From Planctomycetota bacterium (GTDB lineage Bacteria; Planctomycetota; J058), in assembly GCA_020425635.1 (NCBI GenBank), contig JAGQRJ010000691.1, forward strand, positions 1 through 34,910: a stretch of 34,910 nt of DNA, given 5' to 3'. The translations under genes and the position numbers were made by a program. Below the pieces are notes generated by a model that ran no database searches, was not told where the DNA came from, and saw nothing but the letters and a program-made list of their open reading frames with translations. This document shows, in pieces, positions 1 to 9,800 of this stretch. Every line of letters begins with the position of its first letter. Position 1 is the stretch's first letter.

Positions 1-931
1 ACGCGGAGTCCTGGACCAGGAGCGCCCCCGCCGCGACGAGCGCCGCGACCGCTCCGAGGCCGAGCGCCGCCGCGGGGACGCGGCGGGAAGACGGCGCCCC
101 GGGGACCTCGTAGCGGCTCGTACCGTGCAGGTAGTCGTCGAGGTCGCGCTCGAGCAGCGCGCAGGAGCGGTAGCGCTCGCTGAGCTCGGCCTTCAGACAG
201 CGCTCCACCAGGTGCGCCAGCTCCTTGGGGACGTCGCTGCGCAGGGAGCGGATCCGCGGCGGAGCCTGGTGAATGTTCGTCATGATCTCGAACACGGTGC
301 TGCCCTCGACCGGCGCCCTCCCGGTGAGCGCGTAGTAGAGGGTCGCCCCGAGCCCGTAGACGTCGGTGGCGGGGCCCACCCGTTCGGCCTCGCCCATGGC
401 CTGCTCGGGCGCTACGTAGCCCGGGGTTCCGAGGAAGCCGCCTTCCACGGTCAGCTGCGACTGCTCGAGGGCCACGTCCTTGGCCAGGCCGAAGTCACCG
501 AGCACGACCTCGCCGTCGGCCCGCAGGAGCACGTTGTCGGGCTTGACGTCGCGGTGCAGGATCCCCAGCTCGTGGGCCGCGGCGAGGGCCGAGGCGAGCT
601 TCATGCCGACCTCGGCGACCATGCTCGGCGGGAGCGGTCCGCGCGCCTCCACCAGGTCGTCGAGCGACTTGCCGTCGACGAGCTGCATGACCAGGTACGG
701 TCGCCCCTCCGCCTCGCCGAAGTCACGGATCGGGACCACGTTGGGGTGCTGCAGGCGTTGCAGGACCTGGACCTCGCGCTTGAAGCGGCTCAGGCGTTTG
801 GGGTTGTGCGCCGCCAGCAAGAGCTTGATCGCGACGTGCGACTGCGAGTGCGGATCCCAGGCCTTGAACACGACCCCCATGCCGCCGCGCCCGAGCTCGC
901 CCATGACCTGGTAGTGGCCGATCCGGTCCAT
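1..931 (-). CDS. Ser/Thr protein kinase with TM segment, 3' end beyond window
   Basis: Partial gene; about 310 N-terminal residues are visible and the frame runs off the left edge. It is a Hanks-type kinase predicted to phosphorylate Ser/Thr from a cytoplasmic domain. Visible motifs: glycine loop GRGGMG (14-19), VAIK lysine 36, HRDVKPDN with catalytic Asp 128, DFG at 146-148, APE near 174. A hydrophobic stretch at about 287-305 should be a transmembrane helix. The tandem neighbour upstream (987-3263) has the same order and continues into TPRs, so this one probably does too, but that part is not seen. The gap to that neighbour is 55 bp, same strand, so co-transcription is likely. The ATG at 931 is chosen because the kinase fold begins at once and the 14 nt before it are identical to those before the neighbour's ATG. 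All catalytic residues are present, so activity is expected. Confidence 0.93.
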   Translation of the reverse strand, partial: MDRIGHYQVMGELGRGGMGVVFKAWDPHSQSHVAIKLLLAAHNPKRLSRFKREVQVLQRLQHPNVVPIRDFGEAEGRPYLVMQLVDGKSLDDLVEARGPLPPSMVAEVGMKLASALAAAHELGILHRDVKPDNVLLRADGEVVLGDFGLAKDVALEQSQLTVEGGFLGTPGYVAPEQAMGEAERVGPATDVYGLGATLYYALTGRAPVEGSTVFEIMTNIHQAPPRIRSLRSDVPKELAHLVERCLKAELSERYRSCALLERDLDDYLHGTSRYEVPGAPSSRRVPAAALGLGAVAALVAAGALLVQDSA

Positions 932-986
932 GCCCGAGGGTGGCACGCGGGGCGCCGATCGGCCAGCGCGCCCGGGTGCGGCGCCG

Positions 987-3263
987 CTACTCCTCCCGCT
1001 GCTTGGCGAGCTTGGCGCTCAGGCGCTCGACCCACACGGTCGCGATGGCGCGCTCGCTGCTCCCCTCGGGGGCGTGCGCCTGCATGTCGCGCATGACGCG
1101 CAGCGCGACCTCGGTCTTCCCGGCCGCGTCGTAGGCGATCCCCATGTGCCAGCGCACCGTGTGCTGCTCGGGCTGCTCGGCCAGCACGATCGTGTAGTCC
1201 GCGATCGCGGCGTCGTATTCCTCGAGCTCCTGGGCCGCTTGCCCACGCCCAATTCGCAGATCGAGCCGCTCCGGCGCGAGCTCGATCGCGCGCGCGTACG
1301 CCGCGCGCGAGGCCGCGAACTCCTTGAGCGCGTACTGACAAGCCCCGATCTGGGTCCAGCCCTCGACCGAGTCTGGCTCGAGCTGCACGAGGCGCTCGGC
1401 GTCGGCCAGCGAGCCGAGGTAGTCCTCGCGCGCGAACAGCGCGACCATGCGGTTGTTGAGCGCGTGGGTCGCGTCCGGGGAGTAGGCCAGGATGGCGTTG
1501 AGGTCGGCGAGCTCCTCGTCCCCGCGGCCGAGGGCGGAGTAGGTCAGCGAGCGGGCGAAGAGCAGGTCCAGGTTCTGCGGCGTGTCGCGCAGCCCGCGGT
1601 CGAGCACGCTCAGCGCTTCCTCGTCACGGCCGGCAGCCGACAACGCCTGGGACAGGGGCCGCACGGCCAAGAGGAAGTCTCCCCCGCTCTGCTCCCAGAC
1701 CCAGCTGAGCGGCTCGAGGGCGCCCTCGAGGTCGCCCAGGGCTGCGCGCAGGGCGCCCTGGTAGTAGCGGGCGGGGAGCGAGCTGGGGTCGAGCTCGACC
1801 GCGTGGTCGGCCATGCGCGCGGCCTCGGGCAAGCGACCCAAGGCGCTGTAGCTGCTCGACAGGTTCAACGCGACGGTGTAGCTGGGGGCGACCTCCCAGG
1901 CGCGCGCGAGGATCTCCGCCGCCTCGGCGTGCCGATCGAGCTTTGCGAGGAAGTTCCCCAGGGTCGTGAGCAGCTGCGCGTCGCGGGGGTTGGCCTCGAC
2001 CCCGCGCCGGAGGGCGCGCACGGCCCCCTCCTCGTCGCCGTAGGCGTGGCGGTTGTTCGCCCAGCCAAGGCTCACCCGCGGGCGGGGATCGGCCGCGAAG
2101 GCGCGCTCGAGCAGCTCGATCTGACGAGGATCCTGGAGCTCGTTGAGCACCTCCCACAGCCCGTGGAGCACGTCCGGGTCCTCCGGACGCTCGCCCAAGA
2201 GCCGCTCGTAGGCGTGTCGCGCGGCCTCCCAGTCCTTGACCTGCGCGTAGGCCTGGGCCTGGCTCAGGGCCTCGGCGAAGGCGTCCGGCTTACCCGGGGC
2301 CGTCGCCTCGGGGGGAGCCGACCCCTCGGCGCCCCCCCCGCGCAGCGCCAGGCCAACCGCCGCCGCGGCGAGGAGCGCGCCGACCGCGCCGAGGCCCAGC
2401 GCCCACCCCGGGAGCCTGCGGCCCTCGTCCAGGCGCAGCGGGGCGGCGGGGACCTCACCCGACAGGAAGCGCTGCAGGTCCTGCTCGACCAGGGCGCACG
2501 AGCGGTAGCGCTCGCGGACCCGGGGCTGGAGGCAGCGCTGCACGAGGCTGGCGAGGGCCGGAGACACGTCCGGACGCAGGTCGGTCAGCGGCGTAGGCGG
2601 GTGCTGCAGGCTCTCGAGGGTCTCGATCACGGTGTCCCCCTCCACCGGGGGCCGTCCAGCCAGGGCGAAATAGAGGGTCGCCCCCAAGCCGTAGACGTCG
2701 GTGGGAGGGCCAAGCTTCTCGGTGCTGCCCAGCGCCTGCTCGGGGGCGACGAAGCCCAGGGTCCCCATGAAGCCGCCCTCGACGGTGAGCTGGGTCATGT
2801 CGAGGGCCACGTCCTTGGCCAGGCCGAAGTCGCCGAGCACCACCTCGCCGTCTGCGCGGAGGAGCACGTTGGCGGGCTTCACGTCCCGGTGCAGGATCCC
2901 CAGCGCGTGCGCAGCGCTGAGCGCCCGCGCGAGGCGAATCCCCAAGCCGGCGACGCGATCGACGGACAGCGGACCGCGCGCCTCCACGCGGTCCTCGAGG
3001 GTCTGGCCCTCGACGAAGTCCATGACCAGGTAGGGGTGCCCGCCCTCGAAGCCGTAGAAGCGCACGGGGACCACGTTGGGGTGCTGCAGGCGCTGCAGCA
3101 CCTGCGCCTCACGCTCGAAGCGCTTCGAGGTCCGCGGGTCGCTCTGCAGCAAGAGCTTGATCGCGACGTGGGCCTGGGCCTGCGGGTCCCAGGCCTTGAA
3201 CACGACGCCCATACCGCCGCGCCCGAGCTCGGCGATCACCTCGTAGCGCCCGATCCGCCTCAT
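987..3263 (-). CDS. Ser/Thr protein kinase, TM helix, TPR sensor domain
   Basis: A 758-residue membrane kinase. The kinase domain spans about 7-268: GRGGMG 14-19, Lys35, HRD 125-127, DFG 145-147, APE 173-175. One transmembrane helix follows at about 287-308. The remaining 430 residues contain about 12 tetratricopeptide-like repeats (recognised by G..EEA..(L/Y) helices), placed outside the cytoplasmic membrane if the kinase is inside. TPRs bind proteins or peptides, so this part may sense or scaffold; that is inference. It is a close paralogue of the next gene (1-931), very similar through the kinase domain, suggesting tandem duplication. It lies 52 bp after the dynamin-like GTPase gene, so it is probably transcribed from the promoter upstream of 10676. 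The upstream CCACCCT 5 nt before ATG could be a degenerate -10 giving an extra leaderless start. Confidence 0.95.
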   Translation of the reverse strand: MRRIGRYEVIAELGRGGMGVVFKAWDPQAQAHVAIKLLLQSDPRTSKRFEREAQVLQRLQHPNVVPVRFYGFEGGHPYLVMDFVEGQTLEDRVEARGPLSVDRVAGLGIRLARALSAAHALGILHRDVKPANVLLRADGEVVLGDFGLAKDVALDMTQLTVEGGFMGTLGFVAPEQALGSTEKLGPPTDVYGLGATLYFALAGRPPVEGDTVIETLESLQHPPTPLTDLRPDVSPALASLVQRCLQPRVRERYRSCALVEQDLQRFLSGEVPAAPLRLDEGRRLPGWALGLGAVGALLAAAAVGLALRGGGAEGSAPPEATAPGKPDAFAEALSQAQAYAQVKDWEAARHAYERLLGERPEDPDVLHGLWEVLNELQDPRQIELLERAFAADPRPRVSLGWANNRHAYGDEEGAVRALRRGVEANPRDAQLLTTLGNFLAKLDRHAEAAEILARAWEVAPSYTVALNLSSSYSALGRLPEAARMADHAVELDPSSLPARYYQGALRAALGDLEGALEPLSWVWEQSGGDFLLAVRPLSQALSAAGRDEEALSVLDRGLRDTPQNLDLLFARSLTYSALGRGDEELADLNAILAYSPDATHALNNRMVALFAREDYLGSLADAERLVQLEPDSVEGWTQIGACQYALKEFAASRAAYARAIELAPERLDLRIGRGQAAQELEEYDAAIADYTIVLAEQPEQHTVRWHMGIAYDAAGKTEVALRVMRDMQAHAPEGSSERAIATVWVERLSAKLAKQREE

Positions 3264-3315
3264 GCCCGAGGGTGGCAGGTTCGTAGCGCTCCGGCCAGCC
3301 CGGGGAGCGCCGCGC

Positions 3316-5625
3316 TCAGTGCGCGACGTCGCGCTCGAGGGTCGTCACCGCGGCGTCGATCGCCTTCCACGTCTCGAAGTGCTGGAGCAGCTTCGCCGGC
3401 GAGCCGAAGCGCCCGGTCTGCGAGGGCAGCTGAATGTCGTCGAGGTTGACGGTCACCAGGCCCATGAGCTCGTCGGAGGCGAGGAACTCGTGCACCCGGC
3501 CCTCGGCCTCCTCCAGGTGGAGGTAGTAGAGGTTCCAGAGGTAGGTGCGCAGGCTGAGGGTGTATTTCTTGAGCCGAACCTTGAGCGCCGAGGCGTAGTC
3601 GCGCGCGTAACGCTTGGCCCAGTCGGGGTACTGCACGCAGCCCTTGGCCAGGTCGTCGATCTCGCGGCTGTCGCTCAGCTCGAGGGTCTCGCGCATGAGG
3701 AAGTTGCGGGTCGTGATCTCGAGCGCGAGGTCGAGCTCGGCGAACACGCGCTGGAAGATCTGCTGCTCCTCCTGGTTGTGTGGCAGGAGCCCCTGGATCA
3801 GGCCGGTCAGCTCGCTGAACTCGATCGCCTCGTAATACTTGTCGCGAATGTGGCGGCGCAGCATTCCGCGCGAGTCCGCGGCGAGCTCGGGCACGCTGCG
3901 CGCCTCGGGCTCGACCTCGAGCCCGAAGTCGTCCTCGGCGCGCTCGAAGGTCTGGCGGGGCATGCGGTCCCACACCAGCTCGTAGAAGTCGCTGAGGATG
4001 TCCTTCTCGGTCGCCTCACGGAAGCGGTTGAGCAGCTCGACCGGCTCGCGGCCGCCGCCGAGGCCGTCGTGCAAATGGCGCAGCGACTCCTCGGTGCAGA
4101 GCTCCATGTATTGGTCGATCCGCTCGCCGATCTGAGTCAGCGCGGCCTCGAGGGTCTCCTCGAAGTTCTGCTTCTGCACCTGCTCGCGGCGGAAGCGCTG
4201 CGAGCGCTTGACGAAGTTGTCGGCCGAGGTGTTGAGGAAGCGGATCGCGTGGGCGATCCGCCGCGCGCCCTGCTTGCTCTGCTCGCCAGCCGCGCTCTCC
4301 CAGCGCTTGCGGTAGGTCCCGCCGAGCTGTCCGCTGAGGATCCCCAGGCTCTTGGCGATCCCGTGGATCTTGAGCTGGATCATGCTCGAGCGGAACTGAT
4401 CGAGCAGCACCCGCCGGACCTCGGGCATGCCGCCGTCCTGGGTGTAGAACTGCAGGAGCTGGTCGAGCTCGGCGTTGCCGGTGGACTCGACGTTCCAGGC
4501 GCGCTCGCGGTTCAGGTCGGCGAGCTCGTCGTCGGAGAGCTTCTCGCCGCGCTTCTCGCGCTCGGCGAGCAGGGCGAAGGTGCTCGCCATGTAGAAGAAC
4601 GGCGCGCCGCCGAGCCCCATTTGCGTGAGCTTGAGCCGCAGCGAGCGGTACTCGCCGTCGAGGCGCTCGGGCTGACGCTCGCTGCCGAAGCCCAGGCGGT
4701 CGAACATGGTCACGCACACGAACACGCGACCCTTCAGCGAGTCGTGGTTGTCCTTGAGGATGTCGACCACCGCGCCCTCTTCCTCGCCGAAGGGCGCCTG
4801 GGCGGTGGTGGTCACGACCACGCCGTCGGTGCGCTGGAGGAAGTAGCGCTGAATGAAGCCGTCGATTGGGTCGGTCGCGCCGGCGCCTGGGAGGTCGACG
4901 ATCTCGACGGTCTCGGTGAGGTACGGCGAGTCGACGTAGAGCACGACCTGCTTGATCGTGCGCAGCAGGTCCTGGTTGGGCTCCCCCTGGGTCGAGTCGA
5001 CCTTGATGATGTACTTGAGGTGCGGGTAGTCCTTCACCGAGGGGTCGTGGCGGTGCTCGGGGGCGACGTCCTTGACCTCCACCTCCTCCGAGTTGCCGAG
5101 CTTGCTGGCGTGGCGCTCGTGGGCCCGACAGAAGTTCTCGTAGTCGTCGATGATCCGCCGCTTCTCCGGCGGGAGGCTCGGGCGCAGCTCCTGGGCAGCC
5201 TGCTGGCCCTCGGCGACGGGAACGGAGCGGGGGATCCCGATCTCGTTCATGTAGAAGCGCTGCATTTCGTCGGACTCGGTGCGGGTCCAGTAGGTGACCT
5301 GCATGATCGAGCGCCGGCCGCGGCGCAGCGCGCACACCACGCCCGTGGTCGGGCGGTTGTAGCTCGGCAAGAGCCCGCTCTTTCCGAGGAAGGCGTTGAC
5401 GAGGTAGCTCTTGCCCACCGAGAACCCGCCAGCGAACGCAAGCCGGAAGCGGCGCTCGCGGATCTGCTCGGCCTGAATGTCGAGCTGCTCGCGGAACTGC
5501 TCCCAGTTGAAGGGGGTGCGATACGAGTTCGCGCTCGAGATCTCACGACCGAGCTCGCCGAGCTTGGTCGAGATCTTCTGCAGGTCGTCGTACTTTTCGA
5601 GGAGGGCTTCGGGGTTGCGTGCCAT
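3316..5625 (-). CDS. Dynamin-like large GTPase
   Basis: A 769-residue protein with a dynamin-type GTPase domain. Seen: P-loop GGFSVGKS (66-73), switch threonines in PTTG (92-95), DLPGAG (244-249) as G3, and a G4-like TMFD (306-309) after a hydrophobic strand; G4 is not the classic NKxD. The remaining ~450 residues are rich in charged helices, as in the stalk of bacterial dynamin-like proteins. I see no transmembrane helix, so it is probably cytosolic and membrane-recruited. Family members bind GTP and remodel or repair membranes, or act in cell division or chromosome processes; which applies here is unknown. It sits between a lipoprotein gene (54 bp upstream) and two kinase genes (52 bp downstream) on the same strand. 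That makes regulation by phosphorylation or by the pseudokinase scaffold plausible. The ATG precedes a helical N-terminus about 60 residues before the P-loop, normal for the family. Confidence 0.88.
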   Translation of the reverse strand: MARNPEALLEKYDDLQKISTKLGELGREISSANSYRTPFNWEQFREQLDIQAEQIRERRFRLAFAGGFSVGKSYLVNAFLGKSGLLPSYNRPTTGVVCALRRGRRSIMQVTYWTRTESDEMQRFYMNEIGIPRSVPVAEGQQAAQELRPSLPPEKRRIIDDYENFCRAHERHASKLGNSEEVEVKDVAPEHRHDPSVKDYPHLKYIIKVDSTQGEPNQDLLRTIKQVVLYVDSPYLTETVEIVDLPGAGATDPIDGFIQRYFLQRTDGVVVTTTAQAPFGEEEGAVVDILKDNHDSLKGRVFVCVTMFDRLGFGSERQPERLDGEYRSLRLKLTQMGLGGAPFFYMASTFALLAEREKRGEKLSDDELADLNRERAWNVESTGNAELDQLLQFYTQDGGMPEVRRVLLDQFRSSMIQLKIHGIAKSLGILSGQLGGTYRKRWESAAGEQSKQGARRIAHAIRFLNTSADNFVKRSQRFRREQVQKQNFEETLEAALTQIGERIDQYMELCTEESLRHLHDGLGGGREPVELLNRFREATEKDILSDFYELVWDRMPRQTFERAEDDFGLEVEPEARSVPELAADSRGMLRRHIRDKYYEAIEFSELTGLIQGLLPHNQEEQQIFQRVFAELDLALEITTRNFLMRETLELSDSREIDDLAKGCVQYPDWAKRYARDYASALKVRLKKYTLSLRTYLWNLYYLHLEEAEGRVHEFLASDELMGLVTVNLDDIQLPSQTGRFGSPAKLLQHFETWKAIDAAVTTLERDVAH

Positions 5626-5679
5626 GGGGGCGCGTCCTGTCCTGTCTGCTTGGTTGCGGGGCGAGGAGAGCTCGCCCTG

Positions 5680-6807
5680 CTACTTCTCTTTGTCGGCCTG
5701 GGTGCGGACCGACTCGCTGTGATCCACGCCGTCGATCGTGAACTCGAACTGCACGGCGTCGGGCACGGTCTTGTCGGCGGCGACGTCGAGCTTGAAGTCG
5801 AGGACCACCTGGTCTCCGTCTTCGTCGTAGGTCGCGGTCAGGTTGTAGCCGTCCTTCTCCAGGTCTCCGCCGACGCTGTAGTCGCCGATCCCGGGGACCT
5901 TGACGTTGACGCTGGTGGCGGGCCCGGTGGCCTCCTGGATCCAGCTCGCGCGGATCCGGGTCTTGAACCCGCCGCCGCCGATCTCCGCGTTGAGCCACAC
6001 GTGGGTCTGCTTCATGCGGAAGGAGGCGAAGCGCGGGTTGGCCGACTCGTCGAGCGGGCGGTTCTCGCGCAGCAGGTGGCAGAGCAGCTCGCTCACGTTG
6101 CCGCTGAAGCCGTTCACCTCGTAGAGGATCACGGGCGGGGTCTCGACGGTGGCCGTGTCGTCGAGCACGTCGAGGTCGACCTCGCTGTTGTTCTGCTTGT
6201 CCTTGAGCTTGAACAGCACGCGGCGGAAGCGGTAGGTGTTCTCGCCCTTGGAGAGCAGATCGGGCCCGCGGCAGCGCAGCTTGGCCTCCTCCTTGAAGCT
6301 GAGCTTGAACTCGCCCTCGCCGAGGTCGAGCAAGCGCACGGGGGAGTTCTCGACGTTGACCTCGAACACCTTCTTGTCGCTGCCGCCGTCCCACTCCACG
6401 ACCATGGGCTTCGTGGTGTCGAAGGCCTCGGCGCGCAGGCGCACCTCGTAGGTGTTCACCCGGGGCTTGTCGTTGGTGTAGGGGCCGCCGTCGCCGCGCG
6501 CGAACTGCAGCATGTTTTCGGCGGCCTTGCCGTCGCTGACCTGCGACACGCTCCCGCCGCCCGACTCCTTGAGCGCCTCGCCGATCGCCTTCTCGATGTC
6601 GTCTTGCTCGTCCTTCGAGCGCGCGAAGCAGGCGAGGTAGAAGGTGCCGGGCTCGACCGGCTCGAGGTCCTCGTCTTCGGTGCCCGGGCGCTTGACGCGC
6701 TCGTACTTCTCGTAGGGGTTGAAGCCGTCGCAGGGGCTCGAGCAACCGGTGGGAGCGAGCAGGCTCGCGGCCGCGGCAACGAAGAGCAGGGCGTGTCGCA
6801 TGTTCAT
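5680..6807 (-). CDS. Predicted lipoprotein, function unknown
   Basis: A 375-residue exported lipoprotein. The N-terminus has MNMRH, a hydrophobic core, then lipobox LAPTGC, so signal peptidase II should cleave before that Cys and anchor it by lipid. The mature part is acidic and predicted beta-rich, with short repeated-looking strands near the end. I do not recognise the family. The start ATG (6807) overlaps the TGA of the upstream pseudokinase/TPR gene as ATGA, so translation is coupled and the two products are probably made together, perhaps as a complex at the membrane surface. A second ATG two codons later (6801) is an alternative. The dynamin-like GTPase gene follows 54 bp downstream. 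Function cannot be stated from sequence; the tight coupling suggests a partner of the TPR ectodomain of the upstream gene, which is inference. Confidence 0.85.
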   Translation of the reverse strand: MNMRHALLFVAAAASLLAPTGCSSPCDGFNPYEKYERVKRPGTEDEDLEPVEPGTFYLACFARSKDEQDDIEKAIGEALKESGGGSVSQVSDGKAAENMLQFARGDGGPYTNDKPRVNTYEVRLRAEAFDTTKPMVVEWDGGSDKKVFEVNVENSPVRLLDLGEGEFKLSFKEEAKLRCRGPDLLSKGENTYRFRRVLFKLKDKQNNSEVDLDVLDDTATVETPPVILYEVNGFSGNVSELLCHLLRENRPLDESANPRFASFRMKQTHVWLNAEIGGGGFKTRIRASWIQEATGPATSVNVKVPGIGDYSVGGDLEKDGYNLTATYDEDGDQVVLDFKLDVAADKTVPDAVQFEFTIDGVDHSESVRTQADKEK

Positions 6808-9800
6808 TTCAGGTCTTCCAGCGAGTTGATCGTGTTGTTGCGTTCCGTCTGCCACTTCTCGGCCTCGGCAGGGATGTCCTTGCCCGAGACGAGCTTGTCG
6901 AAGGCCTCGTAGGCTCGCAGCGCGTCGTCGAACTTGGTCTTGGCTTGGTCCTTGCGGTTGTTGCGGTAGAACTCGCGCGCCTGCTCGTAGTGGCTGCGCG
7001 CGACCCAGTAGGCGGGCGCGTAGTTGTAAGAGAACTTGGCCTGGGTCGCGTCGCGCCCCATGAGGTCGGAGGCCGCGCGCATGCCGGCCTCGGCCGTGGG
7101 CAGGAACTTCTCGGTGTCCTGGGCCGCCTTCGAGGAGAGCAGGAAGCGCGCGTAGCAATACAGCCGAGCTGCCTGGACCTTGGTCGCGAGGCTCTCGCGG
7201 TCGTTGCTCAGCTGGAAGGCCTTCCAGGCGTTGTCGACCGTCCCCGCGAGCTCGTCCTTGCCCTGGGAGAACTGGATCCGCCCGAGGACCAGGTAGGCGT
7301 TGGCGTTCTGGTCGTCGAGGCGCGCCACGAACTCCATGTCCTCCTTGAGCCGGCGCGCGTTGCTGACCTCCTTGCCGAAGGGCGGGTCGCGGGGGACCGT
7401 CTCCTCGTTGTCGGTGGTCTTGACCACGTGGGCCGCGATCGCGCGCGCGGGCGCCTGCTTGGGCTGCCAGGAGCCGGCCTTGAGCTTGCTCTTGAGGTCG
7501 GCGAAGCCGCTCGCGCCGGCGGCGCGGGCGAGGGCGTCGTAGCCGCGCTCGATCGTCTTGCGCGGGTCGCCGCCGAGCGAGTTGCCCTCGTTGAGCGCGA
7601 GCCAGCCGAACATGTAGTTGACCTTCTCGCGCAGCCCCGGGGCCCGGGGCTCCTCCGCGTCGTCCACGCGGTCGAGGAGCTCGACGGCGCGTTCGTAGTG
7701 GGCGGCGACCTTGGGGTTCAGGCGCAGGGCGCGGTTGAGCTGGGCCAGGCGGTAGTGCACGAGGCCGGCGTTGTAAGCCGCCTTGCCCTCGAGGTCCTCG
7801 CCGGCCATGCGCACCGCCTGCTCGAGGATCCCGATCTCGTCCTTGGCCTGCTGCTCGTCGTAGCTCGGCTTGGTCACGTCGATCGAGTCCCAGTCGTCCT
7901 TGCGCTCCTTCATGAAGGCTTCGATCTGACTGAGGAACTGCATGTTCAGGCTCAGCTCTTGCTCGCCCGCGAAGTCGCGCCACTGCCGACGCAGGCTCGC
8001 GGGGACCTTCTCTCCGAGGCGACTGAGCACGCCCAGGGCCTCGCCGATCGGGGCCAGGCGCTCGCCGACCTCGGCCCCCGAGCTGACGAAGGCCGCCTTC
8101 TGCTTGAGCACGTCGAGCTGGGTGCGCACGGCCTCGAACCAGCGGTCGGGGCTGTCGGCGTCGACCTTCTCGAGCAGCTCGCGGGAGGCCTCGACGGCGT
8201 CCTTCAGCGCGCGCTCGGCGGTCGAGCCGTCGTAGGCGCGGGCCTTGGCGAGCATCACCTGGGCCTTGGCCAAGAGCGCGCTCGTCGGGTCGAGGCTGCT
8301 CGCGTCGGGGAGCGAGAACAAGCTCTGGAGGTCCTTCAGCGCGCGCTCGGCCTGGGTCACCTGATCCTTGGTGGGCTTGGCCAGGGAGGCCACGCCCTTG
8401 AGCCGCTTGAGCAGCGCCTCCGCGAGGGGCTCGAGGATCCCGCGGGTCTCGGTGCGGCTGAGCGGGGTCGGGTCGAGGTTCGGGAGCTCCGCGTAGCCTT
8501 CGGACACCGTCTGGTTGCGGAAGCGGTAGGCCAGGTCCTCGAGCGCCTTGTCGAGCTTGCCGAGCCGCGCGCGCACGAGCCCGCGCGCAATGTGCGCGTC
8601 GGGGCCGAACCTGTCGAACAGCTCGGGGTCCTTCTCGAGGTCCTCGAGCAGTCCGTCGAGGGCGTCGGAGGCGAGGTCGAGCTGCGAGGGATCGACCGCG
8701 AGGGTCACCGCCGCGTAGAACTCGGCCTCGTTGGCGAGGGTCAGGGCCTGGCGCTGCACGTCCAGCCCCGGCGTCGCCGGGCTCTGGCTGCTGGCCTCCT
8801 CGAGGATCTTGATCGCGGCCTGGTAGCCGGCCGGATCGCGGGTGGAGTGGGCCCGGGCGAGGGCGGCTCGCCCGAGGGCCAGGGTGCCCTCGGCGAAGGG
8901 GCGCTTGCCCATGGCGGCTTGCACCAGCGCCTCGGCGGTGGTCGCGTCTTCGTCGGTCTTGGCGGTGTTGGCCAGGTGCAGGCCGTAAGCAGCCTGGGTC
9001 GACCAGATCGCGAGCCGCTCGTAGGCCGACTGCAGCTTGGAGCGCGCGTCCTCGGCGTTTCCGCGCACGGCCTGGGCGCGGCCGCCGATCAGGTAGGCGA
9101 GCCACGCTGCGTCGATCGCGACAGCGCGCGGCTTGACCTCGAGCTCGACGCTGTAGGCGGACTCGTCGTGCAGGGCGTAGGGGCGGTTCAAGACCCCGGA
9201 CTGCTCGACCCAGGCGTTGCTCGCGGCCTCGCCCCAGCGGGTGAGGTCCTCGCCCGAGGGCTCGCCCTGGACCCCCGTGGGGGTCAGCTTGAGCGCCGCG
9301 GCCGCGAGCTTGGAGAGGTCGTCGTCGCCGCCGGCGAGCTTGGCCAGCGCCGCGTCGCCGAGGGCGCGGTCTTCCTCTTCGGCGAACTCGTAGCGCCGCA
9401 GGGTGCCGGCCAGGAACGCCCCGACCCGTGCCATGTCGTCGGTGGACTCACCCACGAGGTCGCGCTCGAGGCCCTCGACCACGGCGCGCAGGTCCGAGCC
9501 CTCCGCGTTGGGGGTCGCGCGCCAGAGGCGATACTTCGCCAGCGCGCGCAAGCGCTTGGCCTCGGGGAGCAGCACCTTCTCTCCGCTCGCCGAGTCGGTG
9601 ACCTTCGCCTCCTCGAGGGCAGCCAGCTGCGCGCTGGGGTCGTCGGCCTGGGTCGCGGTGGCGAAGGCGGTCTGCGCGCGCTCGACCTCGGGCGAGGGTC
9701 GCAGCGCGAAGAACGCGCCGATCAGGAGCGCGACGATCACCACCCCGATCGCGGCGTACTTGGGCCACTGCGCGGGCGGCTCGTAGGTCAGCTTGTCGCC

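Noticed and set aside
3262-6912. A 1216-codon open frame on the plus strand opposite the GTPase and lipoprotein genes
   Set aside because: It is a high-GC antisense shadow: low-complexity Leu/Val/Glu/Ala composition and no domain, while the minus strand encodes a GTPase with ordered motifs. The same applies to the long antisense frames at 930-3449, 6945-10772, 21627-24503 and 31430-34612.
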